DNA of 64,000 nucleotides from Stenotrophomonas sp. SAM-B (GCF_013387485.1 NZ_JABBXB010000003.1:1-64000); one strand, 5' to 3'; positions 38,969-49,270 are shown, numbered from the stretch's first letter. Program-made: numbers and translations. The notes: generated from the sequence alone by a model not told the origin.

Positions 38969-41032
38969 TCAGATCACCGGTTCGCGCAGTACCGGCGAAT
39001 CCCAGCCCGGGCGGGGCGCGAAACGGTCGCCATGGCGCTGCTGCAGGACCTTGAGCCGTTCGAGCAGGGCGTCGGCACCGGTGGCGCGGATGTACTGGAT
39101 CGGGCCGCCGCGGAACGGGGCGAAACCGGTGCCGAAGATCACGCCGGCATCGAGCAGGTCGGCATCGGCGACGACGCCGTCGTGCAGGCAGGCCACCGCT
39201 TCGTTGAGCAGCGGCAGGATCAGGCGGTCCTCCAGATCGGCCGGCACCTCGTAGTTGGCGGGGACGTCCGGCTTCTGCGCGCGGCCGTTCTCCCACTTGT
39301 ACAGGCCCTGGCCGTCCTTCTTGCCGCGCTTGCCCTGTTCCACGGTCGCCAGTGCGGCCGGCACCTGCAGGCCGAGAAACGGCGCCAGTTCCTTGCCCAC
39401 GCCGGCCGCCACATCCAGGCCGACGGTGTCGAGCAGTTCGATCGGGCCCATCGGCATGCCGAACTTGACCGCGGCCTTGTCCAGCACCGGGCCCGGGACG
39501 CCTTCGGCATACGCGGTGGCGGCTTCAAGCATGTACGGGAACAGCACGCGGTTGACCAGGAAGCCGGGCGTGCCGGCGACCGGTACCGGAAACTTGCCCA
39601 GCGCCTTGCAGAACGAGGCCAGGCGGCGCTCGGTCTCCGGCGCCATGCCGTCGTGATGGATGATTTCCACCAGCGGCATCTGCGCGACCGGATTGAAGTA
39701 ATGCAGGCCGGCGAACTGCGCCGGACGCTGGATGTGGTCGCGAAGTTCGTCCAGCGGGATCGAGGAGGTGTTGGTGGTCAGCAGCGCATCGGCCTTCATC
39801 TTCGGCTCCAGCGACTGGTACAACTCGCGCTTGGCCTCCGGGTTCTCGATGATGGCTTCGATCACCAGATCCGCCTGGGCCACGCCCTCGCCGGCAAGAT
39901 CCGCCTTCAGGCGTGCCGCCACGGCCGGGCGCTTGCTGTCGTCCTTGACCCGCTTGGCGAACAGCGCCTGCGCGCGTTCCATGGCCGGCTCGATGAAGCG
40001 CTGCTCGCGGTCCTGCAGGGTCACGTTGAAGCCCTTGTAGGCCGACCACGCGGCGATGTCACCGCCCATCACACCGGCACCGACGACGTGCACGTGCTGG
40101 ATGCCGTGGTCCTTGCCGCCGAGGGCCTTCAGGCGTTCGGTCAGGAAGAAGATGCGGATCAGGTTGCGGGCGGTCGGGGTGCCGGCCAGCTTGACCACGG
40201 CACGGCGTTCGGCATCCAGACGGGTCTGGATCGGGCTGCCGCCGGTGCGTGCCCAGGTGTTGATCAGCGCGTACGGTGCCGGGTAATGCTCCTTGCGCGC
40301 CTTGCGGGCGACCTGCTTGGCCATCTGCGGGGCGAGCAGCTTGCGGGCCAGCCAGGTATTGGTGATCCACGCGGTCGCGCGCTGTTTGAACGGGCGGGTG
40401 GTGCCCTTCAGCGCGAGCGACACGGCGGTATCGAGCAGCACGGCCGGTGCGACGACCTTGTCGACCAGGCCGATGTTGCGTGCGGCTGAGGCCGACAGGT
40501 TGCGGCCGGTCAGCATCATGTCCATCGCGGCCGGTGCGCCGACCAGCTGCGGCAGGCGCGAGCTGCCGCCCCAGCCCGGGAAGATGCCCAGCTGGGTCTC
40601 CGGCAGGCCGATCCGGGTGGAGGGATCGTTCGATGCCACGCGGTAACGACAGGCCAGGGCCAGCTCGGTGCCGCCGCCCAGGCAATGGCCGTGGATCGCG
40701 GCGACGGTCGGGCAGGGCAGCTCGGCCAGCTTCTGGTAGGTGCTCTGGCCACGGCGGATCGCGTCATTGACGGTGCCGCGGCGGTCGAATTCCTGGAATT
40801 CCTTCAGGTCCGCCCCGGCGATGAAGCCGGCCGCCTTGATCGACTGGATCACCACCGCCTTGGGCGGGTCCATCGCGATCCGCTCGATCAGGTCGCCCAG
40901 TTCGAGCAGCACGTCCTGCGACATGGCATTGACGCTGCTGTCCTGGCGGTCGAGGCTGAGCACGACGACGCCATCGTCACGGATCTGCGGGTGCCAATGC
41001 GAGAAGCGGAGCCCATCGAAGCCTGAGAGCAT
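38969..41032 (-). CDS. fadJ: bifunctional enoyl-CoA hydratase / 3-hydroxyacyl-CoA dehydrogenase
   Basis: 687 aa. The N-terminal crotonase domain has the oxyanion-hole region AGFIAGADLKEF and the two catalytic Glu positions in GGGTELALAC and GLPETQLGIFPG. The NAD-binding domain starts at GAGVMGGDIA, and the dehydrogenase catalytic His lies in HYFNPVAQMPLVEII. It performs the second and third steps of fatty-acid beta-oxidation, normally with a thiolase partner that is not in the window. FadB and FadJ cannot be separated by eye; the symbol is provisional. It is divergent from rpoE. Confidence 0.9.
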   Translation of the reverse strand: MLSGFDGLRFSHWHPQIRDDGVVVLSLDRQDSSVNAMSQDVLLELGDLIERIAMDPPKAVVIQSIKAAGFIAGADLKEFQEFDRRGTVNDAIRRGQSTYQKLAELPCPTVAAIHGHCLGGGTELALACRYRVASNDPSTRIGLPETQLGIFPGWGGSSRLPQLVGAPAAMDMMLTGRNLSASAARNIGLVDKVVAPAVLLDTAVSLALKGTTRPFKQRATAWITNTWLARKLLAPQMAKQVARKARKEHYPAPYALINTWARTGGSPIQTRLDAERRAVVKLAGTPTARNLIRIFFLTERLKALGGKDHGIQHVHVVGAGVMGGDIAAWSAYKGFNVTLQDREQRFIEPAMERAQALFAKRVKDDSKRPAVAARLKADLAGEGVAQADLVIEAIIENPEAKRELYQSLEPKMKADALLTTNTSSIPLDELRDHIQRPAQFAGLHYFNPVAQMPLVEIIHHDGMAPETERRLASFCKALGKFPVPVAGTPGFLVNRVLFPYMLEAATAYAEGVPGPVLDKAAVKFGMPMGPIELLDTVGLDVAAGVGKELAPFLGLQVPAALATVEQGKRGKKDGQGLYKWENGRAQKPDVPANYEVPADLEDRLILPLLNEAVACLHDGVVADADLLDAGVIFGTGFAPFRGGPIQYIRATGADALLERLKVLQQRHGDRFAPRPGWDSPVLREPVI

Positions 41033-41202
41033 GGGAACGTTCCATCCGGTTGTGTATGGAGAAGGGGGCTATGATCCAGAGGTTGTTTCCTCCCCGTCAA
41101 ATCCCTATAGCTGGGGGAGAGAAGCCGTCGATCCATTGCCTGGATCGGAAACCTTAACGGAACGGTGGTTAAAAGCTGGTGCGGCGCGGTGTGATCGCGC
41201 GC

Positions 41203-41230
41203 TGAACTTTTCCCGGGATTGGCAGTCTCA
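41203..41230 (+). promoter_or_regulatory. candidate sigma-E promoter of rpoE
   Basis: TGAACTT (41203-41209), a 16-base spacer, then TCTCA (41226-41230). The general sigma-E consensus is GGAACTT-N16-TCTGA, so one base differs in each block. The transcription start would lie about 34 bases before the rpoE start codon, which fits autoregulation of the sigma-E operon. This is inferred from sequence only. Confidence 0.5.
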
Positions 41231-41270
41231 TTGCCCGACGTCGGTTGGGCTGACAGGAGTGCGGCCCCCC

Positions 41271-41891
41271 ATGGCCGAGGTTGAAACACCACAGGAGCTG
41301 GACCTGGAACTGGTCCGACGTGTGCAGCGTGGCGAGAGCGCGGCGTTCGATGTCCTGGTACGCAAGTACCAGCATCGGATCATCGCGCTGATCGGGCGCT
41401 ACATCGCGGACTGGAGTGAATGTCAGGACGTGGCCCAGGACACTTTCGTCCGCGCGTATCGCGCGATCGGCAGTTTCCGGGGCGACGCCCAGTTCTATAC
41501 CTGGCTGCACAGGATCGCCGTGAACACTGCCAAGAACCATCTCGCCGCCCACAACCGCCGCCCGCCCACCGATGACATCGAGATCGGGGACGCCGAGCAG
41601 TACGACAGCGGCACGCGCCTGCGCGACACCGACACGCCCGAGCGCGAGTTGATGCGCCAGGAGCTGGAGCAGACGGTGATGAAGGCGGTCTCCGCGCTGC
41701 CTGAAGAACTGCGCTCGGCCATCACCATGCGCGAGGTGGAGGGCCTGAGTTATGACGAAATCGCGCAGAAGATGGGGTGCCCGATCGGCACCGTGCGGTC
41801 GCGGATCTTCCGTGCCCGCGAGGCGATCGACACTGAACTTCGGCCGCTGCTCGATGTGGGCAGCGCCACCCGCGAGAAGAGCCGCGCATGA
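41271..41891 (+). CDS. rpoE: RNA polymerase sigma-E factor
   Basis: 206 aa group IV (ECF) sigma factor. Region 2 includes RKYQHRIIALIGRYIADWSECQDVAQDTFVRAYRAIGSF-type sequence (residues about 25-65), and region 4 ends with YDEIAQKMGCPIGTVRSRIFRARE. It directs RNA polymerase to envelope-stress promoters when released by RseA. AGGAG lies upstream of ATG 41271; the longer open frame upstream has no sigma-like sequence. It overlaps rseA by four bases and heads the rpoE-rseA-mucD operon. Confidence 0.96.
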   Translation: MAEVETPQELDLELVRRVQRGESAAFDVLVRKYQHRIIALIGRYIADWSECQDVAQDTFVRAYRAIGSFRGDAQFYTWLHRIAVNTAKNHLAAHNRRPPTDDIEIGDAEQYDSGTRLRDTDTPERELMRQELEQTVMKAVSALPEELRSAITMREVEGLSYDEIAQKMGCPIGTVRSRIFRAREAIDTELRPLLDVGSATREKSRA

Positions 41892-42796
41892 GCCACGATA
41901 TGTCCAATGATGCTTCCCGGGGCGCGTCCCCCGATAAATTCGACGCCCATTACCGGCAGCAGTTGTCGTCGTTGATCGACGGTGAGCTGTCGGCCGATGA
42001 AGCCCGTTTCATGCTGCGTCGGCTGGAACACGATGAGTTCCTGTCGAGCTGCAACGAACGCTGGCAGATGCTCGGCGATGTGCTGCGGGGGCAGGCCTGC
42101 GCGCCGGCCCCGGTGGATTTCGCCGACCGTGTGCGCGCCTCCGTTGCGTCGGAGCCGGCCCCGGTAATGCAGGCCAGGGTCGAGCGCGGCCCGGACCGCC
42201 AGGAGCGTCGCGGCGGATGGCGACGCTGGGGTGGCGGTGCGGCGTTGGCCGCCTCCGTCGCGGCCGTGGCGATGTTCATGACCCGCGAGCAGTTGCCGGC
42301 GCCGGCACCACTGGACGCGCCGACCACCATCATCGCCAGCCAGGCCGAATTGCCTGCGGCGCCGGTGACCGAGGCGTCGGCCGCCGGACAGGCACTCGCC
42401 GTGGCGGCAGTGCCGGCCGCGGCCGTGGCGGCGGCCAGCCGCCGCCAGGACGTGGCAACTGCACGCCGCGCCAGCGCCAGTGCCACGCGTACCCAGCAGG
42501 CCGCGCGCAGCGCCGCCGAGCGCAGTGCCGAACCGCAGCGGGCGGTCGCCAGCCAGGCGCCGTTGACCCCGGCCGTGCCGGCAGCCACCCCGCGGCAGTT
42601 CCCGTTCGGTGAGGTCGGCAGCCTGCAGGCCAAGCCCTGGCCGCGGTCCAGCCTGGCCCCTGCCGCGGGTGGCGCGCTCAATGCGAGCTTCTCCACGCAG
42701 GCCCCGCAGGCCCCGCAGGCCGCGTTCTATCCGTTCGAGCCGCGTCTGCAGGAGTCGGCCGAGTCGGCCGAACCCGCGCGCCGGCACCGCGACTGA
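41888..42796 (+). CDS. rseA: RseA-type anti-sigma-E factor
   Basis: 302 aa. The N-terminal cytoplasmic anti-sigma domain (about 20-75; QLSSLIDGELSADEARFMLRRL) matches RseA. One membrane helix lies at about 112-132, and a long Ala/Pro-rich periplasmic part follows. RseA holds sigma-E inactive until DegS/RseP-type proteolysis. The ATG overlaps the rpoE stop codon (ATGA). No rseB gene is present; the next gene is mucD, the xanthomonad arrangement. The periplasmic domain is low-complexity and unlike the E. coli one. Confidence 0.92.
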   Translation: MSHDMSNDASRGASPDKFDAHYRQQLSSLIDGELSADEARFMLRRLEHDEFLSSCNERWQMLGDVLRGQACAPAPVDFADRVRASVASEPAPVMQARVERGPDRQERRGGWRRWGGGAALAASVAAVAMFMTREQLPAPAPLDAPTTIIASQAELPAAPVTEASAAGQALAVAAVPAAAVAAASRRQDVATARRASASATRTQQAARSAAERSAEPQRAVASQAPLTPAVPAATPRQFPFGEVGSLQAKPWPRSSLAPAAGGALNASFSTQAPQAPQAAFYPFEPRLQESAESAEPARRHRD

Positions 42797-42816
42797 GCAT
42801 CGTCGCCCTGACGTTC

Positions 42817-42840
42817 CGCTCCGGCCTGTGCGCCGGAGCG
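42817..42840 (+). promoter_or_regulatory. hairpin between rseA and mucD
   Basis: Perfect nine-base stem CGCTCCGGC (42817-42825) / GCCGGAGCG (42832-42840) followed by TTCCCCTCCTTTG. This could be a leaky terminator or an RNA-processing/stability element inside the operon, lowering mucD expression relative to rpoE. The T-run is too poor for a confident terminator call. Confidence 0.45.
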
Positions 42841-42879
42841 TTCCCCTCCTTTGTTCCCTGACCCGGAGGTTCGTGTCTG

Positions 42880-44406
42880 ATGACCGCCCGTATCCGTACC
42901 CACGCCCTGGCGCTGATCGCCATGACGCTCCCGCTGGTGGCCTGCGCCCAGTCGCCGTCGCCGGCCACCTCGGCCGCCCCGGCGGCGGCCGCCGCACCGC
43001 GCGCGCCTGCACCGCAGCTGGTCAGCGGCCTGCCGGACTTCACCAACCTGGTCGAACAGGTGGGCCCGGGGGTCGTCAATGTCGAGACCACCATCGTGCG
43101 CAGCAATCGCCAGGCCCGCATGGCCGGGCCGGCCGACCAGGACATGCCCGAGTTCTTCCGCCGTTTCTTCGGCCCGGACTTCCAGATGCCGGGGCAGGGC
43201 GCGGACGGCCCCGATGACGGCACCCCGAGCATCCGCGGTCGCGGCATGGGCTCGGGCTTCATCATCTCCGCCGACGGCTACGTGTTGACCAATCACCACG
43301 TCGTGGCCGATGCCAGCGAGGTGAAGGTCAAGCTCGGTGATCGTCGTGAGTTCACCGCCAAGGTGGTCGGCAGCGACCAGCAGTACGACGTGGCCCTGCT
43401 CAAGATTGACGGCAAGAATCTGCCGACGGTGCGCGTGGGTGATTCCAATACGCTCAAGCCGGGTCAGTGGGTGGTCGCGATCGGCTCGCCGTTCGGACTG
43501 GACCACTCGGTCACCGCCGGCGTGGTCAGCGCGGTCGGCCGCAGCACCGGCGGCCCGGACCAGCGCTATGTGCCCTTCATCCAGACCGACGTGGCGATCA
43601 ACCAGGGCAACTCCGGCGGCCCGCTGCTCAACACCCGCGGTGAAGTGGTCGGCATCAACTCGCAGATCTTCTCCGCTTCAGGCGGGTACATGGGCATCAG
43701 CTTCGCGATCCCGATCGACCTGGCCATGGGTGCGGTCGAACAGATCAAGAAGACCGGCCGGGTCAGCCGCGGCCAGCTCGGCGCGGCGGTCGGCCCCATC
43801 GATGGCCTGAAGGCCCAGGGGCTGGGCCTGCCGGACAGCCGCGGCGCGCTGGTCAACGAAGTGGTCGCAGGCAGCGCGGCGCTCAAGGCCGGTATCGAGC
43901 CGGGGGACGTGATCCGCTCGGTCAACGGCAGCCCGATCAATACCTTCAGCGATCTGCCGCCGGCCATCGGCGCGCTGCCGCCGGGCAGCAAGGTGCGCCT
44001 GAGCGTGCTGCGCGATGGCAAGGAGCGGGAGATCACCGCCACCCTCACCGAGCTGGCCGAAGACGCCGAGCGCGGTCCGGCCCGTCCGGCCGCGGAAACG
44101 ACCAAGCCGGAGACCGGTGCCAATGCCCTGCTGGGGGTGGAGGTGGCCGATCTGACCGCCCCGCAGCGCCAGCAGTTGGGCCTGTCGGCGGGCGAGGGCG
44201 TGCGCATCACCCGGGTCAATGGCCAGTCGGCGCGTGACGCCGGGCTGTCGCCGGGCCTGGTGGTGCTGCAGGTCGGCCGGACCCCGGTCGGCAGCGTGGC
44301 CGCGCTGAACAAGGCGTTGGGCGGCTACTCCAAGGGCGATGTGGTCATGCTGTTGATCCGCGCCAACGGCAACAGCGCCTTCGTGGCGGTCAAGGCCGGG
44401 CAGTAA
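42880..44406 (+). CDS. mucD: DegP/HtrA-family periplasmic serine protease
   Basis: 508 aa. The export signal ends in LVAC, which could be a lipobox. The trypsin-like domain has the triad H140 (TNHHVV), D170 (YDVALLKID) and S245 (GNSGGPL), followed by two PDZ domains (about 285-375 and 410-505). MucD degrades misfolded periplasmic proteins and damps the sigma-E response. GGAGG lies ten bases before the ATG. It is the third gene of the sigma-E operon, 83 bases after rseA, and a UUCG-loop terminator follows. Confidence 0.95.
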   Translation: MTARIRTHALALIAMTLPLVACAQSPSPATSAAPAAAAAPRAPAPQLVSGLPDFTNLVEQVGPGVVNVETTIVRSNRQARMAGPADQDMPEFFRRFFGPDFQMPGQGADGPDDGTPSIRGRGMGSGFIISADGYVLTNHHVVADASEVKVKLGDRREFTAKVVGSDQQYDVALLKIDGKNLPTVRVGDSNTLKPGQWVVAIGSPFGLDHSVTAGVVSAVGRSTGGPDQRYVPFIQTDVAINQGNSGGPLLNTRGEVVGINSQIFSASGGYMGISFAIPIDLAMGAVEQIKKTGRVSRGQLGAAVGPIDGLKAQGLGLPDSRGALVNEVVAGSAALKAGIEPGDVIRSVNGSPINTFSDLPPAIGALPPGSKVRLSVLRDGKEREITATLTELAEDAERGPARPAAETTKPETGANALLGVEVADLTAPQRQQLGLSAGEGVRITRVNGQSARDAGLSPGLVVLQVGRTPVGSVAALNKALGGYSKGDVVMLLIRANGNSAFVAVKAGQ

Positions 44407-44426
44407 GCCCCGCCCCGCCTGCGTTT

Positions 44427-44456
44427 CCGGGCCCGCTTCGGCGGGCCCGGTCGTTT
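44427..44456 (+). terminator. terminator of the sigma-E operon
   Basis: Ten-base stem CCGGGCCCGC (44427-44436) / GCGGGCCCGG (44441-44450) with a stable TTCG loop, followed by TCGTTT. It lies 20 bases after the mucD stop codon. Confidence 0.75.
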
Positions 44457-44559
44457 CTGGCGGGCCGATCACGCCAATCGCGGGCGGCCGCACGCGGGAC
44501 CGGGCCGGCCATGCGATAATCCGCAGTCATCCTGACGACGCGACGCGCCGCCGCCACCT

Positions 44560-46365
44560 ATGTCTTCTGATTCGATGCGGTTCATCCGCAACTTCTCCAT
44601 CATCGCCCACGTCGACCACGGCAAGTCCACGCTGGCCGATCGCATCATCCAGCTTTGCGGCGGCCTCCAGGCCCGTGAGATGGAGGCGCAGGTGCTCGAC
44701 TCGAACCCGATCGAGCGCGAGCGTGGCATCACCATCAAGGCCCAGTCGGTCTCGCTGCCGTATGTCGCCAAAGACGGCCACACCTACCACCTGAACTTCA
44801 TCGACACCCCCGGGCATGTCGACTTCTCCTATGAAGTCAGCCGCTCGCTCGCCGCCTGCGAAGGCGCGCTGCTGGTGGTCGATGCGGCCCAGGGCGTGGA
44901 AGCGCAGTCCGTGGCCAACTGCTACACGGCCGTCGAGCAGGGGCTGGAAGTGGTGCCGGTGATCAACAAGATCGACCTGCCCACCGCCGACATCGACCGT
45001 GCCAAGGCCGAGATCGAGGCCGTGATCGGCATCGATGCCACCGACGCCGTGGCGGTCAGCGCCAAGACCGGCCTGAACGTGGGCGACGTGCTGGAAGCGA
45101 TCGTGCATCGCATCCCGCCGCCGGTGCCGCGCGATACCGACAAGCTGCAGGCGCTGATCATCGACTCGTGGTTCGACAATTACCTGGGCGTGGTCTCGCT
45201 GGTGCGCGTGATGCAGGGCCAGATCAAGGCCGGCGACAAGCTGCAGGTGATGTCCACCGGCCGCAATCACCAGGTCGACAACGTCGGCGTGTTCACCCCC
45301 AAGCGCAAGGTGCTGCCGGCACTGAACGCCGGTGAGGTGGGCTGGGTGACGGCCAGCATCAAGGACGTGCACGGTGCGCCGGTCGGCGACACCCTGACCC
45401 TGGCCGCCGATCCGGCCGCCAAGCCGCTGCCGGGCTTCCAGGAAATGCAGCCGCGCGTGTTCGCCGGCCTGTTCCCGGTCGATGCCGAGGATTACCCGGA
45501 CCTGCGCGAAGCGCTGGACAAGCTGCGCCTGAACGATGCCGCGCTGCGCTTCGAGCCGGAAAGCTCCGAAGCGATGGGCTTCGGCTTCCGCTGCGGCTTC
45601 CTGGGCATGCTGCACATGGAAATCGTGCAGGAGCGCCTGGAGCGCGAGTACAACCTGGACCTGATCAGCACTGCGCCGACCGTGGTCTATGAAGTGCTCA
45701 AGACCGACGGCACCATCATCAACATGGACAACCCGGCCAAGCTGCCGCCGGTGAACATGGTCGATGAGATCCGCGAGCCGATCATCCGCGCCAACGTACT
45801 CACCCCCGAGGAGTACATCGGCAACATCATCAAGCTGTGCGAAGAAAAGCGCGGCAGCCAGATCGGCATCAACTACCTGGGCAGCCAGGTGCAGATCAGC
45901 TATGAGCTGCCGATGGCCGAAGTGGTGCTGGACTTCTTCGACAAGCTCAAATCGGTCAGCCGTGGCTATGCCTCGCTGGACTATCACTTCGTGCGCTTCG
46001 ATGCTGGCCCGTTCGTCCGCGTGGACGTGCTGATCAACGGCGACAAGGTCGATGCGCTGTCGCTGATCGTGCACCGCAGCCATGCCGACCGCCGCGGCCG
46101 CGAGCTGTGCGAGAAGATGAAGGAACTGATCCCGCGCCAGCAGTTCGACGTGGCGATCCAGGCCGCCGTCGGCTCGCAGATCATCTCGCGCACCACGGTC
46201 AAGGCGATGCGCAAGAACGTGCTGGCCAAGTGCTATGGTGGCGACGTTTCGCGCAAGAAGAAGCTGCTCGAGAAACAGAAGGAAGGCAAGAAGCGCATGA
46301 AGCAGGTCGGCCGCGTGGAAATCCCGCAGGAAGCCTTCCTGGCCGTGCTGCAGATGGACAAGTAA
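44560..46365 (+). CDS. lepA: elongation factor 4 (translation GTPase)
   Basis: 601 aa, full family length. G1 is AHVDHGKST and G3 is DTPGHVDF, with the LepA-specific C-terminal domain ([26 protein letters not shown] region, residues about 540-570). It is a ribosome-bound GTPase that affects elongation and biogenesis. An extended -10-like TGCGATAAT lies at 44511-44519. ATG 44560 is used; ATG 44575 (MRFIRNFS), nearer the conserved start, is also possible. It precedes lepB in the usual order. Confidence 0.97.
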   Translation: MSSDSMRFIRNFSIIAHVDHGKSTLADRIIQLCGGLQAREMEAQVLDSNPIERERGITIKAQSVSLPYVAKDGHTYHLNFIDTPGHVDFSYEVSRSLAACEGALLVVDAAQGVEAQSVANCYTAVEQGLEVVPVINKIDLPTADIDRAKAEIEAVIGIDATDAVAVSAKTGLNVGDVLEAIVHRIPPPVPRDTDKLQALIIDSWFDNYLGVVSLVRVMQGQIKAGDKLQVMSTGRNHQVDNVGVFTPKRKVLPALNAGEVGWVTASIKDVHGAPVGDTLTLAADPAAKPLPGFQEMQPRVFAGLFPVDAEDYPDLREALDKLRLNDAALRFEPESSEAMGFGFRCGFLGMLHMEIVQERLEREYNLDLISTAPTVVYEVLKTDGTIINMDNPAKLPPVNMVDEIREPIIRANVLTPEEYIGNIIKLCEEKRGSQIGINYLGSQVQISYELPMAEVVLDFFDKLKSVSRGYASLDYHFVRFDAGPFVRVDVLINGDKVDALSLIVHRSHADRRGRELCEKMKELIPRQQFDVAIQAAVGSQIISRTTVKAMRKNVLAKCYGGDVSRKKKLLEKQKEGKKRMKQVGRVEIPQEAFLAVLQMDK

Positions 46366-46465
46366 GGCCGGATGGCTTTCCCGGCAGCGGCGGGCGGCAC
46401 CGGATCGGTGTCGCCGGACGCGCAGGGGCACACCACACCGCTGCAATCGTTCCCAAGGACACTGC

Positions 46466-47260
46466 ATGAAATTGTTTGAGCTCCTCCTGGTCGTACTGAC
46501 GTTGGCCTCGGGCCTGATCCTGCTGGCCGAAAAGCTGTACTTCGCCAAGCGCCGCGCCCAGCGCGCCGGCCTGCTGGACACCGAGCCGGTGATGGTCGAT
46601 TACGCGCGGGCGTTCTTCCCGGTGCTGGCGATCGTGCTGGTGGTGCGCAGCTTCATCGCCGAACCGTACAAGATCCCGTCCAGCTCGATGATGCCCAACC
46701 TGCTGATCGGCGATTTCATCCTGGTCAACAAGTTCTCGTACGGCCTGCGCCTGCCGCTGAACAATGCCAAGGTGATCCCGTTCGGCGAGCCCAAGCGCGG
46801 CGACGTGGTGGTGTTCCACTTCCCGGGCCATTCGGACAACGATCCGGCCAAGGGCGAGAACTTCATCAAGCGCGTGATCGGCGTGCCGGGCGACCAGATC
46901 GAGTTCCAGGGCAATGGCCTGATCCTCAATGGCGAGCCGGTCAAATACGACAACAAGGGCCTGTACGCCGGCCACAACGGCCAGGGCGAGGGCAGTTCGC
47001 TGCTGGTCGAGCACCTGCCGGGCCGCACGCATACCGTGCTGGAGACCGATTACGCCCGCGGTGAAGGGCAGTGGACCGTCCCGGCCGGCAGGTATCTGGT
47101 GATGGGCGACAATCGCGACAACAGTGACGACGGCCGTTTCTGGGGCCTGCTGCCGGAAGAGAACCTCCGCGGCAAGGCATTCCTGATCTGGCTGAACTGC
47201 TCGGGCTGGTTCTGCAAGGACGGCTTCGAACCGTCGCGGATCGGCACGGCCATCCATTGA
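46466..47260 (+). CDS. lepB: signal peptidase I
   Basis: 264 aa. Two N-terminal membrane segments (about 3-22 and 48-64) anchor the periplasmic catalytic domain, with the Ser/Lys dyad S74 (KIPSSSMMP) and K135 (FIKRVIGVPGDQ) and the box E motif MGDNRDNSDDGRFWG. It removes signal peptides from exported proteins. AAGGA lies upstream of the ATG. It belongs to the lepA-lepB-DUF4845-rnc-era-recO run of same-strand genes with short gaps. Confidence 0.97.
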   Translation: MKLFELLLVVLTLASGLILLAEKLYFAKRRAQRAGLLDTEPVMVDYARAFFPVLAIVLVVRSFIAEPYKIPSSSMMPNLLIGDFILVNKFSYGLRLPLNNAKVIPFGEPKRGDVVVFHFPGHSDNDPAKGENFIKRVIGVPGDQIEFQGNGLILNGEPVKYDNKGLYAGHNGQGEGSSLLVEHLPGRTHTVLETDYARGEGQWTVPAGRYLVMGDNRDNSDDGRFWGLLPEENLRGKAFLIWLNCSGWFCKDGFEPSRIGTAIH

Positions 47261-47292
47261 TTCATGGCACACGCGTATCTGGGGAGAACGCA

Positions 47293-47676
47293 ATGAAGAA
47301 CAGGACATCGCAGCGCGGCATCACCTTGACCTCGTTCCTGGTGGTGCTCATCGTGGTCGCCTTCGGCCTGTACATCGGCATGAAGCTGTTCCCGATGTAT
47401 CAGGAGTATTACGCCGTGCGTACGGCGCTGAAGAGCCTGGCCAAGGAGCCGGGCGTGGCCAACATGGAGCCGGCACGGGTCCAGGAACTGTTCTTCAAGC
47501 GCATTCACATGAGCTACTCCGAAAACCTCAAGCCCTCTGATATCAAGTTCGATCGCATCGATGGCGGCTGGAACTTGAAGGTCAACTACGAAGTACGTCG
47601 TCCGTTGATCGGCAACCTTGATGTCGTGGGCAAATTTGACACAAACCAGGATCTGACTCTCCGCGGTGCCGACTAA
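47293..47676 (+). CDS. DUF4845 membrane protein
   Basis: 127 aa. A short basic N-terminus and [16 protein letters not shown] resemble a type IV pilin-like leader followed by one membrane helix (about 11-30); a small extracytoplasmic domain (35-127) follows. DUF4845 proteins are almost always encoded between lepB and rnc in Gammaproteobacteria; the function is unknown. GGGGAG lies seven bases before the ATG. The 3' end overlaps the start of rnc by 11 bases. Confidence 0.88.
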   Translation: MKNRTSQRGITLTSFLVVLIVVAFGLYIGMKLFPMYQEYYAVRTALKSLAKEPGVANMEPARVQELFFKRIHMSYSENLKPSDIKFDRIDGGWNLKVNYEVRRPLIGNLDVVGKFDTNQDLTLRGAD

Positions 47677-48346
47677 GACCTTCCAACGCGGTGACCTGAT
47701 CGGTCACGCCTTCAACGATCCGGGCCTGCTCCAGCAGGCGCTGACGCATCGCAGCGCCGGCACGCCCAATAATGAGCGGCTGGAATTCCTCGGCGACAGC
47801 ATCGTCAACATGATGGTGGCCCAGGCGCTCTACGAACGCTGGCCCAAGGCCGACGAGGGCGCGCTGACCCGTGCCCGCGCCGAGCTGGTGCGTGAAGGCG
47901 CGCTGGCGGTGATCGCGCGCGAGCTGCAGCTGGGCGAGCGCCTGATTCTGGGCCCCGGCGAGATGAAGACCGGCGGTCACCGCCGCGACTCCATCCTGGC
48001 CGATGCACTGGAGGCGGTCGTCGCCGCGATCTACCTCGATGCCGGGTTTGCCGCCTGCCGCACGGTGGTGCTGCCCTGGTTCAGCGCCTCGATGCAGGCC
48101 CTGCCGGCCACCGGCAAGCCCGAGAAAGACCCCAAGACGCGGCTGCAGGAATGGCTGCAGGCCCGACAGAAGGCGCTGCCCCAGTACGAGCTGGTGTCAG
48201 AATCGGGTGACGATCATGCCAAGACCTTCCGGGTACGCTGCGGCGTAACCGACCCCGCTGTCAGCACCGAAGGCGAAGGTGCCTCGCGACGGCTGGCCGA
48301 ACAACAAGCGGCTGCCGCCGCCCTTGAGCAACTGGATTCCAAGTGA
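47666..48346 (+). CDS. rnc: ribonuclease III
   Basis: 226 aa. The signature [11 protein letters not shown] (37-47) gives E40 and D44, the second metal site lies in [18 protein letters not shown], and a C-terminal double-stranded RNA-binding domain starts near DPKTRLQEW. It cleaves double-stranded RNA in rRNA and mRNA processing. The start is GTG 47666, inside the end of the DUF4845 gene. Its stop codon overlaps the GTG start of era, so rnc and era are probably translationally coupled, as is common. Confidence 0.97.
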   Translation: MPTKTFQRGDLIGHAFNDPGLLQQALTHRSAGTPNNERLEFLGDSIVNMMVAQALYERWPKADEGALTRARAELVREGALAVIARELQLGERLILGPGEMKTGGHRRDSILADALEAVVAAIYLDAGFAACRTVVLPWFSASMQALPATGKPEKDPKTRLQEWLQARQKALPQYELVSESGDDHAKTFRVRCGVTDPAVSTEGEGASRRLAEQQAAAAALEQLDSK

Positions 48347-49239
48347 ACGAAGCAACCCCCCATCGTTCCGGCAGCGTGGCCGTCATCGGTCGCCCCAACG
48401 TCGGCAAATCCACCCTGACCAACGCCCTGGTGGGCGCCAAGGTCAGCATCGTCTCCAACCGCCCGCAGACCACGCGGCACCGGTTGCTCGGCATCGCCAG
48501 CTACCCGGACGGCCAGATCGTGCTGGTCGACACCCCCGGCCTGCACCGTGCGCAGAAGCGCGCCATGAACCGGGTGATGAACCGCGCCGCGCGCGGCTCG
48601 CTCGAGGGCGTGGACGCCGGCATGCTGGTGATCGAAGCCGGCCGCTGGGATGACGAAGACACCCTGGCCTTCAACGTGCTCAGCGACTCGGGCATCCCGG
48701 TGGTGCTGGTGGTCAACAAGATCGACCGCCTGAAGGACAAAGGCGCCCTGCTGCCGTTCCTGCAGCAGGTCACCGAAGGCCGCACGTTCGCGGCCGTGCA
48801 TCCGATCTCCGCGCAGAAGCGCAACGGCCTGGAGTCGCTGGTCCGCGACCTGATGAAGCTGTTGCCGGAAGCCCCGCCGATGTTCGGCGAGGACGAGATC
48901 ACCGACCGCAGCCAGCGTTTCCTGGCCGGTGAACTGGTGCGCGAGCAGCTGATGCGCCAGCTCGGTGAGGAACTGCCGTATGCGACCACGGTCGAGATCG
49001 AGCGCTTCGTCGAAGACGGCAACCTGCTGCGCATCGGCGCGGTGATCTGGGTCGAGCGCGAAGGCCAGAAGGCGATCGTGATCGGCAAGGCCGGCACCCG
49101 CCTGAAGGAAATCGGGGCCAAGTCGCGCCTGCAGATGGAGCGCCTGTTCGGGGCCAAGGTCTTCCTGGAAACCTGGGTCCGCGTGCGCGAAGGCTGGTCG
49201 GACGACGAAGCCGCGCTCAAGGCGTTCGGCTACGAATAA
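48343..49239 (+). CDS. era: GTPase Era
   Basis: 298 aa. G1 GRPNVGKST (16-24), G3 DTPGLH, G4 NKID, and a C-terminal KH domain with [15 protein letters not shown] that binds the 3' end of 16S rRNA during 30S assembly. The start is GTG 48343, overlapping the rnc stop codon by four bases. The short gap to recO (31 bases) continues the conserved rnc-era-recO order. Confidence 0.97.
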   Translation: MNEATPHRSGSVAVIGRPNVGKSTLTNALVGAKVSIVSNRPQTTRHRLLGIASYPDGQIVLVDTPGLHRAQKRAMNRVMNRAARGSLEGVDAGMLVIEAGRWDDEDTLAFNVLSDSGIPVVLVVNKIDRLKDKGALLPFLQQVTEGRTFAAVHPISAQKRNGLESLVRDLMKLLPEAPPMFGEDEITDRSQRFLAGELVREQLMRQLGEELPYATTVEIERFVEDGNLLRIGAVIWVEREGQKAIVIGKAGTRLKEIGAKSRLQMERLFGAKVFLETWVRVREGWSDDEAALKAFGYE

Positions 49240-49270
49240 GCCGGCCACCCCGGCCCCGGGCGGGTGAGTC

